A stretch of 64,000 nt of DNA from Hirsutella rhossiliensis (GCF_020360975.1 NW_025408674.1:2976001-3040000), one strand, 5' to 3'. Counted from the stretch's first letter, positions 10,342 to 22,849 are shown. Notes: generated from the sequence alone by a model not told the origin. Made by a program: numbers and translations.

Positions 10342-13300
10342 ATAATAAGAGATAACTCTAAAGGACCTTATAGCGATTCTTATAATATATATAAATACGG
10401 TCCTTATACCTTTCCGCTTACTTAAGTATATATTAGACCTACCCTATATTTAAGTATAGCTTAGTAGCTAGAAAGCTAAAGTTCTAAGCGCCTTAATCGA
10501 TACTAAGTTTAAAAGAAACCTTATTACTAAAAGATATATAAATATATATAGGCTTAAAATCCTACTAATAAAAGTATTAACGATAGTATATACTAGGTCC
10601 CTTATAGATATAGTTAGGGAGGTAGAAACTAATCTCTATCTAAGTATAGCCTAAATATTAATCTATCTTTATATTATACTAAACGGAGTCTTAGTCCCCT
10701 TTATCTTAAGTATACTATTTCTTAAAGCCGCGCGTATATTATTTAATTATTCCTTAAAGAACGGCGATATATAAGTTAAATATTAGATCGGTACTATTTA
10801 GGTAGTTATATTAGTAGTAGGAGCTATTAAATAAGAGCTTCTAAATACGGTCGATATAGTAAAATCCTTTTAAACTATAACCTTAATAGTTAATAAAGAC
10901 GTATATAAAAGACTAAAGCTTAAGGAGACTATATAGGAAATAGCTACCTAGCTCCTAAGAAATCTTTTTAGGCTTTAGTAATAGAAGTTAAAGAAGATAA
11001 CCTAGGAGCTACCTAATAATTATAAAGAGAACCTATTATAGATACCTTAATAGCTAAGATTCTCTTACTAAGAAGTAAGATCCTTAGTTATAAAAGGGGC
11101 GCTAACTAAGTCCTTAACCTAGCCTATACTAGCGTAAACGAGCCCTTAATAGTATTAGTACGATAGTAATTAATTATAAATAAAGGAGATAAGGCGATTC
11201 TAGCTATTAGATCTAAAATAATAGAAAAGATTATTAAAGTTATAGTTATAGAGGCTATAAGAGAATTTAAGAAAAATATTATTAAAGCTAGAAAGAAGTT
11301 TAAAAAGATCTAGAAGGTTAAAGTTAAGATAAGGAGGAAACGACCTATTAGATTATATAATCTAAGAGTTAATACTCTCTTTAAAAGAAAAGTAAATAAG
11401 ATTAACCTTATTAATAATACTCTATTAAACGGCTCGACGCTAAAAGGGGACCCTAACTAAAAGAAAACTAAATAAAATACCGTTAAAGATAAGATATAGC
11501 CTAGACCCTACGTAGAATACTTAATAGAAAAACTCTTAAGTATATAGAAAGGAAAGCGGCTAATATAAGAAAGACTTAAAGTAATTTATAAATAATTTAA
11601 GGGCTTTCTTATAAAGGTAGAAATCCGGATCTTTAATAGTATTCTATTTAATAAGGAAGTAGCGTTATCCTAGGACTTTATAAAGAGAGGTAAAGTCTAC
11701 CTAGCTATAGCCCCCTTATAGGTTATTAAGATAATAGAATATAAAGCGTAGTAAGTAGCCTTAATCTTAATCTTAAAAGTAATAGAGTAGAAAGTTATCG
11801 ATATCCTTAAAATTAAACTAGAAATAAGAGTCCTTAAAAAAGGGTATAGGCCCTATAAGAACCCCTTTTTCCTAGTAGTAAAGAAAGATAAAGGACTATA
11901 TTTAATTAATTCCGCTATATACATAAATGCTATTATAATAAGAGATATAAACCTACTACCGAATATAGATATATTTAGCGACTACTTCTTAATATATAAG
12001 ATCCTTTCCCTCTTAAACCTTTTTTTAGGCTATAATTAGATCCCTCTTAATATTAAAAGCTATAATATAACGATATTCGCGATATCTATTAGCCTCTTAC
12101 GTATATATATACTCCCTTAAGGGGCTATAAACTTAGTTAGCTAATTTATAAAGATAATATAAAGAGTCTTATAAGACCTTATACCGAATATCTATAAGGA
12201 TTTCCTTAATAATATAGGTATTAAAGGGCTTAATATAATATATAATAATAAAGAGGTAGTACTAAGAGTAAGGAGATTTATCTTCGAATACCTTATTAAC
12301 CTTAATAAAGTCTTAGTTAATATCGAACTCTTTAGTTATACGATTATAAGGGCTAAATTAAAATTCTATTAGTAAGTAACTAAGGTTATTAGTTATATTT
12401 ATAGAATAAATAGAAGGTGCCTTATAGAAGCTAAAGTAATTAAAATTAAGGAATAAATAAGATGCCTTAATATAATATATATTAAAGCTTTCCTTAGTAT
12501 TATAGGATACTATTAAATCTAGATTAGATAGTTTACTATTTTAGTAAAACCCCTTATAGACCTATTAAAGAAAGAAGTTTATTAGGAATAAGGAGATAAA
12601 TAAGTAAAAGCGATAGCTACCCTTAAGGAAGCTATTATTTATTTAGTCTTTCTAATATCCCTTAACGTTAGCCTAGGAAGATAAGATATTATTTTAATAT
12701 ATAATACTAGTTTACTTAGCTCGGGGGCAGTCTTAATATAAATCGTCGATAGAAAGAGGCGCCCTATAAGGTTCGAAAGTAAAATATAGTTACTAGTAGA
12801 AACTAAATATAATACGATAAAGAGGGAGTATAAAGCTATATTAAGTACGCTTAAGAGACTAAGAATATACCTATATAGCGTATATTTTATCCTAGAAACT
12901 AATATATAGGTTCTAGTTAATTAACTAAAAGGTACTATTAAAGATATCCTTAAAGCTATAGTAACTTACTAGATAAGCTATATTTTCCTCTTTAACTTTA
13001 CTATATAATACGTTAAAGGTAAGAAGAATAGTATAGCTAATAAACTCTTAAGAAAGCCTAAAAGACCTTTTAATATATTAAATAAGGAAATAGAAGGCGA
13101 TATTAAAGAATTTATAGACTTTTACTTAAACGTAGTATAAGGGACTAAGCTATAAGGGGACTACTTAAAGGAATCGAGGATAATTATAGACTTCCTTTAA
13201 ACGTTAAAACGGCCGGAGGGCCTTTTTAAATAAGACTATAGGAAGCTATATCTAAAGAGTCTAAATTTCTACGTTAAAGATTTAAAGCTTTAGCGACTCC

Positions 13301-13567
13301 CTAAGAAGGAAGAAAGGGGACCTATACTAGTTATAGATAACCTAAAAGCATAGAAAAGGATTATCGTAAAGTACTACGCGTAAATAGGATATAAAGGACG
13401 ATAGGTTATATATACGTTTATAAAGAATAAGTATTAATAAGCTAGCCTTTAGAATAATATTTATAGTATAATCTCTTCCTATAAAGAATACTAATACTTT
13501 ATAACTAAGAGACCTTAGGAAGTTATAACCGCGACTATACCTAGCTACCTTATAAGTAAGATTTACT
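10342..13567 (+). pseudogene. pol remnant of gypsy B, first part (protease, RT, RNase H, start of integrase)
   Basis: Plus-strand Ty3 polyprotein. A protease-like ALIDT motif lies near 10,490. Reverse transcriptase is clear from about 11,840: a start resembling RPYKNPFFLV, a VKKDKG..LIN block, the GYN/PLN block, and the catalytic box FLNN at 12,202-12,213, where FLDD is expected. Both catalytic Asp codons have become Asn by G-to-A change. RNase H follows near 12,700-13,100 and the zinc-binding start of integrase near 13,470. Stops are TAG/TAA at expected Gln or Trp positions. The copia insertion interrupts the frame at 13,572; it resumes at 19,618. Confidence 0.85.
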
Positions 13568-13572
13568 TTAAT

Positions 13573-14049
13573 TCTCGCATAGAGAGATGCGAGAAGTGCA
13601 TATAAAATGCACGAAGGTAAAAGTAGAAGTAAGGGGTCAGACAGGCAGGGCAGAGATATTTGAATCTTGCGGGAGCAGCAATTGCGGTAGGGGAGTGATT
13701 GTTATATTGCCTTAATTGTCCTTCTTTCCTCTATCCAACGCCCCTCTTTATACCCGTCTAGCATCTCAATTAACAAAGAAGATCCTGCTTAAAGAAGCTA
13801 CTAATGTCCTTTTAACTACCGAGCTTTTTGCCGGTTTTTCCCTTCCTTTCTAGCCGTTGCCGGCACATCCGTCTTATCTCTCGCCACCTCTATAGGAAGC
13901 CATCGCCACTTCTGCTTCCCCTTATACCCCTACCCTCCTTTCTGCACCTCTTTTCAGCTCCTTCCTTAAAACCTGTTTTTTAGCTTCCTAGGTCCCTCGT
14001 GCTAAGGGATATCTCCGAGAACTACGAAATCAGGCCACGCTTCGCGACA
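13573..14049 (-). repeat. 3' LTR of copia 1 (477 bp)
   Basis: It is closely similar to 19,141-19,617; most differences read are C/T or G/A. On the minus strand it starts TGTCGCGAAGCG and ends GCGAGA. Confidence 0.95.
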
Positions 14050-14326
14050 TACCCCCTTAGCTATAGCCTGCCCTTATAGAAAGGGTAAAGCTAAATACCT
14101 AGGCCGGTGAGCGTATAGAGGAGGTCTTAGTCTATACTTATCCCCTACTCGAGAAATCCGGGTTTTGGCCCCGGGCTCTTTTAGACCTACTTTAGGAAAA
14201 GGGGCCTTAAGGAGGAAATCAAGTCCTGCAAGAAAGGGGGGCTTCTCTAAGGACAAGTCCCTAAAAAGGGGGCCTTTAAGAAGAACAAGTCCCAATCAAG
14301 CTAGGGGCCCTCCTCTAGGACAAGTC

Positions 14327-17300
14327 CTAATTCCTCTCTTCGGCTATAGACGTCTCCTTCCTCCTACGTGCCATTAGCTCCTCTCGTAGACTCTCAAGGC
14401 AGGCTTCTAAGGACAGCTTCTCTCGAACGTCTTTTAGCCCAATTTGCTGTAAAAAGATAGCCAGCTTCTGCTTCGGCAGGGGCTTCGTAAGACCGTCGGC
14501 TTTCATTGATGCCGTTAGAACCCAACGGACGGAAATAAGTCCCCTTTAGACCTCTTAGCGTAACCAATGCTAGTGGATATCGATATGCCGTAGCCGGGTC
14601 GATAGCTTGCTATTTTCCTCCGTAAGAATTCGTATAGTCTACGTGTTATCGCATTCTATAGCTAACGGGGACGGAATTTATAGTCGTAACGATATTAGTA
14701 GCCGGCTAAGGAAAATCGCTTCTTTTAACGCTTCTAAAAGAGCTAGTAGCTCTGCCTCCGTACTAGAAGTCGTAACGGTAGCCTGCTTCGAAGCTCTCTA
14801 AGCAATAGTTCCTCTAAAAAGGGACATGATATACCCTTATGAGCTCTTTCTATCTAAGGAATTGTCCGCAAAGGACGAATCGCTCGAATAAAGGAAGATT
14901 TCGGCAGCTAATTTCTTTCTTTTCTGCCCTCCTAGGCGCAGACCATGTAATCTCGTTAAATAGAGATAAAGGATAGCTCTATCTGCTGCTTCTTAATGCC
15001 TAGGGCTAGGATTCTGGTTATGCCTAGCTAGCCGGGAGACCGTAAAAGAGATATCCGGTCTAGTAGAAATAGCTAAAAAAAGTAGGGAGCCCACCTTCTA
15101 TTGATATTAGTGTTTCTCTTGCTCCCTAGCTTAAAAGGACGGATCAGGCAAAAGCTCTTCGTCTAATATAGGCGTAGAGGGAAGCTTCTTATCGAGGGAA
15201 TTAGGGAGGAATTTATAAGCGACCTTATCGATATAGGCGTCTTAGGTAAGCTAGATAGTCCGTTGGGACCTATTCCTAAGGATTCGTATCCCTAGGAACC
15301 ACTTTAGCTCCCCTAGCCTAGTTATCTTATACCTTTGTTGCAGGCCTCGTATAGCCTCCCTAGTAGCAGCCTCTTCCCCTTTCGGGTAGGCCTAGATAAT
15401 GTCGTCGACGTAGAAGAAGACCGTGATTTTACCCTTCTATATTATACACGGTTCCTAAGGGACTTTCTTAAAGCCTAGGGCTTCGAGGGAACCTATTAAA
15501 TGCTATTGCCAAAGAAGGGGTAATCTTCGTAGTCCGTATAGAGCTTTCCTAAGCCGTAGAACCTTTCCTAGCTGTTGGAAGCCTAGTGGAAGGCGCATAT
15601 AGACAACTTCTTCTTCCTCGAGTAGGCAGTTAACAAAGGCGTTAACTGCATCTATCTAATCGAGCTCGAGGTCGAATTCTGCTGCTATAGCTATAAGGGT
15701 CCGAAAAGACATCCTAGCTAGGGTGGTTGCCCTAGTAGGTAAATCCCCTTTTTCCTGTTGATTCCCATAGATAACTAGCCGGGCCTTGCACTTTTAAAGG
15801 AAGCCGTGTTTATTAGTCTTATAGATAAAGACCTACTTATAGCTAAGGACCTGTTTTCCTCTTGCTTTTTCCTTAAGGACCTCTTCGAAAGACCCCATCT
15901 CTTCGTGTGAGGCTAGGTAGTCTTTCTAGGCCTGGAAAAACTGGTCTCTAAAGGGGTGTCTTTCTAGCTGCTTCTGGTTTGCTGGTGGGTCCGGGAGGTC
16001 TCTTTTGTATACCTTCCTTGCTGATACTGGCTTGAAAAGCCGGCCTGCTGTAAACGCTCCGTGGGAACCGTCTTCTATTGGCGTTGGGTAGAAGTCGGAA
16101 AAACGATCGAAATAGGGGAGAGGTTAGTCTTCTTTAGTATCCGTATCGGGCCCTATACCTTCCTTTGCTTCTCGAAGCAGGGATAAAAAGGCAGCCGGGT
16201 AATCCTTCGAGAGAGGTGCCTTTCCCACCCCCTTAGGGGCCGAGACGGGAAGACTAACTAAAAAAGCTGCTTCTAGATCTTCTTCTTGCGTAGGAGGAGG
16301 CGTAGGTAGGTAGGCGTATTCTAGCTCTACCGCTTTCCTATAGTCTCCTTCTTCGTCTAGATCATCTGATCTAATAGCTTCCTCTTCGAAGTCGGCGTTA
16401 TCCTCGACTGCTTCGACGTCGGTTTCTTCTTCCGTTTCCTCGTCTAGGACTTCTTCTTGAGACTGTTAGGAAGGGGGGATTTAAATCTTCTAAATTAGCT
16501 AACGTTGAGAGAGTAAAAGGGGCTATTAATCCCTCTTTCCGTTAAAGAAGCTAAATTCGTCGAAAATCACATCCCTAGTCGAAATAACCTTCCGTAGAAG
16601 AGGGATCTAGATCCGGAAGATATTCGTAGAATTATAACCAACGAGGTAACTAATAAAGGCTCTAGGATTAAGCTTTCTTTTCTTCTTCCTTTTTAGCTGT
16701 GCATCGGCAGTCATTGCGTATGCCTTGCAACCGTAGGCACGAAGGTGGGCTAGCGAGGCCCTCTTCTTCGTAAAGAGCTCGAGGGGGGATTTCTAGTCTG
16801 TTCCTTAGTTTAGTCCCCTAGGGTCCTTTAGGTCTCTCGGGGTCCGGTTCCGTAGGTAATAGGCGGTCTCAACGACTTCCCTCTAAAGGTCGTGTAGAAG
16901 CCTTGCAGCAAGTCTCATCGTACGGGCCCTTTCCATCACAGCACCCCCTGATCTTTCTGCCCCTCCGTTCTGGGCCTGGGTATTCGGTGCTGACGGGAGG
17001 GGTAAAATGCCCCTTTTTCGAAGCTAATTTGAGATATCCTTCGTAAATAGCTCTCCGTTAGACCGTATCTTCTTTACCTCGTAGCTGAAAAAGCGTCTGT
17101 GAAAAACATTACCCTAACGAAGCTTTCCTAATCCCTAGAGACGTCGGTCCAGTCGACCCAAATTTCCTCACACGGCTAGTCCGGCCGTAAAGGCGTTCGT
17201 CTAGAAATTCGTCTCCTAGTCTTTCCTTGGCCGCAGTGTTCGCATTCGACGGTCTTTGGGCCCCTTATTCGTACGCCTTATTGTTGGCCTAGCTTATGCA

Positions 17301-18994
17301 AAGCTAGGGGGCCCGGGTGACTAAGTCGTGCGTGCCAAAGAATGCCGTCTCCTTAGGCTGCTGGAAGAGGGTCCTTTGTGGTAGACCTATTCCTCCTAGC
17401 AGGGAAAGCTGACTTCTCGAGAGGTTCCTTCCTAGGGATAGGTCGGAATTCGAGAATAAATTGACCGAATTTTTCCTCGATAAGCCCGATAGTCTGATTC
17501 TTCTAGACTAGCCTCGTAGGCTTAGACGTCGTATCCTAGAAGATTCCTTCCTCTCGAAGAAGGCGGAAGGAAATTAGGCTCGTTAAAAATCGAGGGCAAA
17601 AAGCTACCCTTTTTCGTCGAAGAATTCGTATAGACCTATTAGGTAATTTGGGGAAGACGAATGCCGGATTTGCTATACCAACGATTTTTCCTCGAATTTG
17701 CGGCTCGAATAAGGGCAGCGGCGTTAGTTGCTATTTCTTAGCAACCCGAATCTCGTCTATCTTCTTCTGCAACGAGGGGTCCTCCTTAAGAGACTATTAT
17801 ATCGTTTCTTATAGCCTCTTTAAAGGGTTAAATCCTTTAGGTCGGTTTTCCTCGAAGACCTGCCAGCATTGTAATAATCGATGGCCTAGGGATTTGCAGG
17901 CTAGGCAGCCGTTTCGTCTGGTCTTTCGTTTCTTCGAGGAATCCTCGTCCCGATCCGGAAGGTCTGCTTAAAAACCCCCCCTTTTTACCCCTTATTGCTG
18001 ATTTTGACGAAGAGGTTCGATTTCGACTAGTTCCTTATTTTTCGACTAACGGACTGAAAGGTCTATTGGGGACTAGTCGGGCCGGTCTGACTGACGGGAC
18101 CGGGGCCGGGCCCGGAGCAAGAGGCGGAGCCGGGGCCGGGCCTAGGGCAGCCGTTGATGACGGTGTTGATGCTCTCGAGGGAGGAGGAGCCGAAGGAGCA
18201 ACAGCCGCAGCAGCAGCAGCGGGAGCCGCAGCAACAGGGGCTGCAGCAGCTGCAGGGGCAGCAGGTCGAGCCGTCTAGGTCGAGTGCTGGCCACGAAGGA
18301 ACAAGACTGCTTGCTGTTGTACTCTGGCAGCCTCTTCGTCTAGTTCCCGGCTAGCCTCTCGAAAGATAGTCGAGTAACCGTCACTAATAGGCTTTATTAG
18401 CAGAGATATATCCCGTAGCCACTAGCCGGAAAGAGCTTCTATAAGGAAGTATTAGTTAGCTTCCTCGAGGATTTCTTCCCACTTAGCTAGCCACGAAGAA
18501 GCTAGTAGGTTCCTGGCAGAAAAGGCTCCTAGGTAGGCCGTATAGGTCTTCCTAATACGGTTAGTTATATAACCTCTTAAGGGAGCTGTTGAGGTCTCGA
18601 GCTTTAAAAGCCACTGCCTAGGAGTCTCTTCCTCTCGAAGAGAGATTAGCTTTGCGGCACTAACGGATTCCGTTATCGCCGTACGAGCAGCCGTTAGCAA
18701 CTTCGTCTCGTAAAGGTATTCCTTTCGGTGACTCTCGTAGTCACCTAAGGCAGCAGAAAAAGCTCTCTATTATACAGAGGTTAGCTCGGAGAAGAAGGAA
18801 GCTCCCTCTATAAATTCCGTTGCCCTAGGACGAAGAGGGGGCTCGAGAGGGTCCTGCTTGTCAGAAAAGACTAAATTGTGGATGGTTCTGTCTACACGAG
18901 CCCGTAGCTCCTTTACCCACTTATCCCAATCTTAGGGCTCTGCAAGAATCGTCCTACGGACCGTAGGGACGGCAGAGGAGTCGGTTTTCGTCAT
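14327..18994 (-). pseudogene. copia 1 gag-pol polyprotein
   Basis: The frame opens at the ATG at 18,992-18,994 (MTKTDSS) and can be followed, with stops and some frame changes, to a TAG at 14,327-14,329. In order: gag helical region (18,450-18,900), an Ala/Pro-rich stretch (18,070-18,300), a CX2CX4HX4C zinc knuckle (CLACKSLGHRLLQC, about 17,880-17,920), a GAG-pre-integrase motif (WHARLSHPG near 17,320), the integrase core with QNGGAER near 16,960, RT with LRKALYGL near 15,540 and the intact active site YVDD at 15,401-15,412, then RNase H. In integrase the expected RSDNG-type motif reads RSNGE, consistent with a catalytic Asp lost by G-to-A. Stops are mostly TAG at Trp/Gln positions. Inactive. 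Confidence 0.9.
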
Positions 18995-19122
18995 CGTTGC
19001 GGAAGAGGGGGGGCAGAAAAGTCGGGTATAAATCGGCTTTTCTAATAAGAGGGGTAAAAGGAAGCTACGAGGGATGCAAGAAAGGTGCCTTTTGCAGCAG
19101 CCGGAAGGTATAGGAATTCTAT

Positions 19123-19140
19123 TCCTCCCGGGCTCATAAC
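19123..19140 (-). promoter_or_regulatory. Primer-binding site, initiator tRNA-Met anticodon region
   Basis: Read on the minus strand it begins GTTATGAGCCCGGGAGGA. GTTATGAGCCC is complementary to the CAT anticodon loop and 3' stem of eukaryotic initiator tRNA-Met (GGGCTCATAAC), the half-tRNA primer known for copia-type elements. It sits directly after the 5' LTR. Confidence 0.8.
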
Positions 19141-19617
19141 TCTCGCGTAGAGAGATGCGAGAAGTGCATGAAAAATACACGAAGGTGAAATTGGAAGTAA
19201 GGGGTCGGATAGGCAGGGCAGAGGGATTTAATTCTTGCGGGGGCAGCAATAAAGGTAGGGGAGTGATTGTTATATTGCCTTAATTATCCTTCTTTCCTCT
19301 ATCCAACGCCCCTCTTTATACCCGTCTAGCATCTTAATTGACAAAGAAGATCCTGCTTAAAGAAGCCACTAATGTCCTTTTAACTACCGAGCTTTTTGCC
19401 GGTTTTTCCCTTCCTTTCTAGCCGTTGCCGGCACATCCGTCTTATCTCTCGCCACCTCCATAGGAAGCCATCGCCACTTCTGCTTCCCCTCATGCCCCCA
19501 CCCTCCTTTCTGCACCTCTTTTCAGCTCCTTCCTTAAAACCTGTTTTTCAGCTTCCTAGGTCCCTCGTGCTAAGGGATATCTCCGAGAACTACGAAATCA
19601 GGCCACGCTTCGCGACA
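19141..19617 (-). repeat. 5' LTR of copia 1 (477 bp)
   Basis: Same length and ends as the left LTR. In the element's orientation it is followed directly by the primer-binding site. Confidence 0.95.
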
Positions 19618-19622
19618 TTAAT

Positions 19623-20480
19623 AGCTAGTATATACTATTTAATTATAGGTATTTATACCTTATAAAAGTATAAGATAGCCTTACTAAATAGGTAGAAGTA
19701 ACCTTAGTTAAAGAAATTACTATAGGAGCTATAACTAAGTTTATACTCTTTATTATTTATAGGTATAGCGTAATACTATACGCTATAATCGATAGAGGGC
19801 CCGAAATAAAGAAAGACTTTAAGTATATCTTAGAGGATATAGGTATTAAAGTTATTTAAACTTTAGTATATAATTTAAAGGCGAACGTAGTAGTAGAATA
19901 AGGGTACTAAAGGTTAATAATAGTACTTATAAAAATAGTAGAGAAAAATAGTAAGTAGATTAGATACCTTAACTAAGTAATCCTTATAGACCGAATAATA
20001 GTTAAAGAGTCTTATAGAATATTAGCTTTCTACTTACTATATAGATAAGAACTAGTACTACCTCTTAAGGTAGAATACCTAACTTAGCGACTAATCGACT
20101 AAGATAAAATAAAGATAAAAGAAGAATTATTTAAAGTATAAGTATAAGTTTTAGAAAGGAAAGAAAAAGATATAAATAAAGCTAAGAAAAGAGTAATAAA
20201 ATATTAAAATCGATTAATAAAGAGGATAAATAAAGCTAATAAGTATATAATAAAGAAAGAAAGCCTATAACTTAAAGACCTTATCTTACTATTTAACGTA
20301 AGATAATTAAATAATCTAGGGAGGTAAGCTAAGTATTAAATAAGGTAGAACGGTCCCTTTTAAGTAGTATCGCGCTTAGAGTAGTCTAGGGCGTATAGGA
20401 TTAAGACTTTAAATAGAATCGTACTTAATAAGATAATCCTAGGAAAGTATTTAAAGAAGTTTAAAAAGGATAAGAAAGGT
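19623..20480 (+). pseudogene. Integrase core and C-terminus of gypsy B pol, after copia insertion
   Basis: This continues the integrase begun before 13,567. A DRGPE block near 19,795 corresponds to the DGGPEN-type motif of fungal Ty3 integrases. It is followed by a YNLKANVVVE block, where YHPQANG.VER is expected, at about 19,870, then a Lys/Glu-rich linker and a C-terminal small-barrel region near 20,300-20,470. Stops fall at expected Gln/Trp codons. Confidence 0.8.
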
Positions 20481-21176
20481 TAGTAGTGCTTTACTAAGGA
20501 CGACTAGTTACTCTAGGATAAGATTACTCTTAATAAAAGGAGAATAAAAGAAATAATAAATAAAGTAGATAGTTTACTACTCCTATTAAGTAAAGAAGCC
20601 TTAGATTAAATAGTACTATAGTTATAATAACTCCTTAATAAACCTTAGAAGGATTAAAGCTAGGAAGAGGATAAAGATCGAATATAAATACCTAAGAAAG
20701 GCTTAAGGTATATAATCGAGGTTTAGCTACCGTAACTTAGTAAAGTAAAAAAGGATCTTTATATAGGAGCCTTAAAGACGCTAATTTAATAAGAAAAGGA
20801 AGAGGTAAAAAGGAGCTAAGGAGGAAAAGGTAGTAAAGATAAAAATCTATAACTATTATAAGAAGTACGCTAAAACCTAACTAGTAATTAAGGCACCGTC
20901 TAACTATTTAATTAAAGGACGACTATAATAGCTAAGATATTTATAAGCGCCCTACCTACTACCTTATCGTTTTAAATTTTCTACCTAAAGCTCCTTAAGT
21001 AGATAAAGATAATATTTCCTACCCTTTTTTAATAATAACCTACCTATTACTACCTTAAAGAAGATAAATAAAGATATAATTAAATAATAAAGTAAGAAAA
21101 TAAATATTCTTACTACCTACCTTTTTTAAGAATAGGATTTTTTACTTTATAGATAGGGACGTTTATTCTTTATTAT

Positions 21177-21199
21177 AAAGGGGGAGACCTATAGTAGCG
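21177..21199 (+). other. Internal polypurine tract / LTR-start-like junction in gypsy B
   Basis: AAAGGGGGAGACC is followed at once by TATAGTAGCG. In many Ty3 elements pol is followed by AAAGGGGGA and then the 3' LTR starting TGTAG, here in RIP form. No matching second LTR could be found, so this may be a second internal polypurine tract or the end of an older composite element. Confidence 0.35.
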
Positions 21200-21249
21200 A
21201 AAATAAACACGCTTATAAAATAAATTTTAATAAATTTTTAACTTATTAA

Positions 21250-22280
21250 ATTAAACGCGTATAACCTTAAGAGAAAAACTTTTACCGCTAAAGATAGCGA
21301 CTAAATAAGGCTACTTACTTTTAGTAAACCTACTATAGACTACTATAAAGCGAACTTAAAGACTATTTAATTATTACTTAAGAGAGAGCTCGTTAAACCT
21401 ATATAATCTCTTTTTAAGTAAAACGGGTATAAGGTTAATTTCCTTCTCTTCCTTTAAATCCTTAGTAAGACTAAAGGGATTAAGGATATTATAAATAAGA
21501 TAAAGAGCGGTCTTATTACTAATATACTTATCGTAAAATTTATTAGTCTTAAGGTTAGTATAGAAATTATAACTATATATATAGTTAGCGAATCTATTAA
21601 GGTCGTAAGTAGCCTTATAGTATTTAAGGAAGTACCGCTATTTATAAATAGGCGCTTTAGTCGAATCTTAGATATAGTTAGCATAAGAGCCGCTAGTAGT
21701 ACCTAAAAGAGAGATATACTTATAAAAAGGAAATATAATATACTTATAGGCAGAAGTTATAGTTATCTAATAAGTTTAAATATACCTTTAATAAAGGCAA
21801 GGATTATAAGTTCTATATAAAGTAATTAAGATTACTTAAGAGTATTCTTACTGCCTTAAACTAAGCTAAGAAAAGAAATATCTATATAAATAAGCGATTT
21901 TTATAAGGATATAGGTTACTAGCCGACGTCTATAATAAAGGGCATAGAATACGATTTAATTATACTAACTTAGCGTGCTCTTAAGAAAGTAAGAGAGAGA
22001 AGAGCGACCGCGTACTTTAATCCTAATAATATTAGGAGCTTTTAATAGAACCTATAACTAAAAGGCAATTTCTATATAAATTAAAAACCCTTAGTAACCG
22101 ATATTATTTTTATTATAGACCTAGGTTTTAAAGTAACTATAGATTTATAAAAGAAGATAGTTAGAACGAGCTAAATAAGATTAAATAAGTTAGATAGTTA
22201 TTATTTAAAAGTACTTTATATAAAGAGGAAAGACCTTAGTATAATAATTCTAAGTAAGAAGAGCAGTAGTAATAAGGGAA
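21250..22280 (+). pseudogene. Unassigned coding-like region X, 3' of pol in gypsy B
   Basis: Not recognised. One plus-strand frame has long stop-free runs, for example 21,481-21,701 in register with KGIKDIINKIKSG and LFINRRFSRI. Its interruptions are TAG/TAA, as expected for Gln/Trp codons under RIP. It lies downstream of integrase and upstream of the 3' LTR, where most Ty3 elements have nothing. It could be an extra ORF of gypsy B, or a remnant of another element whose borders are lost. Confidence 0.4.
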
Positions 22281-22659
22281 GGTTATAAAAAAGTAGTTAA
22301 AGAGAGGTTAACGATATCTAGTAGCTCTTTAGTTTTAAGTTTAGCGGTCTTTTAAGATATAATAAGGAAGAAGAGGTAGTTATAAAAGGAGAAGATAAAA
22401 GGTAGCGGTCTAGAGAAATTAAAAAGATAGAGGAGAGAAGAAGAAGAAGAGAAATAAAAAGAGTAAAGAGGAGGAGAAAAAAGTAGAGATTAAATAGCTC
22501 CTTAATTAATAACTAGTAAAAGAAGCTATTTAAGCGTAACCCTTAAATACGCCTAAGACCTTACTATTATAAAGGCTAGCTAAAGTAACTAATAACCGCG
22601 CGCTTTAATAACTATTTATTTCTCTTACTATACCCTTCTTTTTCCTTCCTTCTTCTTCC

Positions 22660-22684
22660 TTCTATATATATATATATATATACT
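22660..22684. repeat. Short (TA)n run
   Basis: An uninterrupted run of about ten TA units between coding-like regions X and Y; a second (TA)n run lies near 22,733-22,743. Confidence 0.8.
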
Positions 22685-22849
22685 CTATATACTTTCCTAC
22701 TTATAACGATCCCCTCTATTAATATAACTCTTATATATATATATAATACCTTCTTAGCCTCTTAGCGTTATAACTTAAAACTACTTACCCTAACTATTTA
22801 ATCTTATCTTCTCTTTCTCTTTCGCTTACTCTACCCTTTCCTAAGATAT

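Larger units (their letters stand above)
13573..19617 (-). mobile_element. Ty1/copia retrotransposon 1, full length, lightly RIPped
   Basis: It is bounded by two 477-bp LTRs (13,573-14,049 and 19,141-19,617) and flanked by the 5-bp duplication TTAAT (13,568-13,572 and 19,618-19,622). Transcription would run right to left: the tRNA primer site abuts the right LTR and a purine tract (TAAGGGGGTA on the minus strand) abuts the left. Gene order gag, integrase, RT, RNase H is that of copia. It still has many CpA/TpG but carries RIP-type stops. A heavily RIPped relative starts at 60,378. Confidence 0.95.

Noticed and set aside
14074..14377. Small proteins near the copia 1 3' LTR
   Set aside because: They lie in the 3' non-coding end and tandem-like GGACAAGTCC repeats between the pol stop and the polypurine tract.
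18066..18278. Gly/Ala-rich plus-strand frame
   Set aside because: It is the opposite strand of the Ala/Pro-rich copia gag segment.
18932..19249. 105-codon minus-strand frame reaching into the LTR
   Set aside because: Only its last part (from 18,994) is gag; the upstream part is leader and LTR sequence.
21454..21684. 76-codon minus-strand frame rich in Ile/Leu, membrane-like
   Set aside because: Antisense to coding-like region X. The hydrophobic look comes from AT-rich codons.
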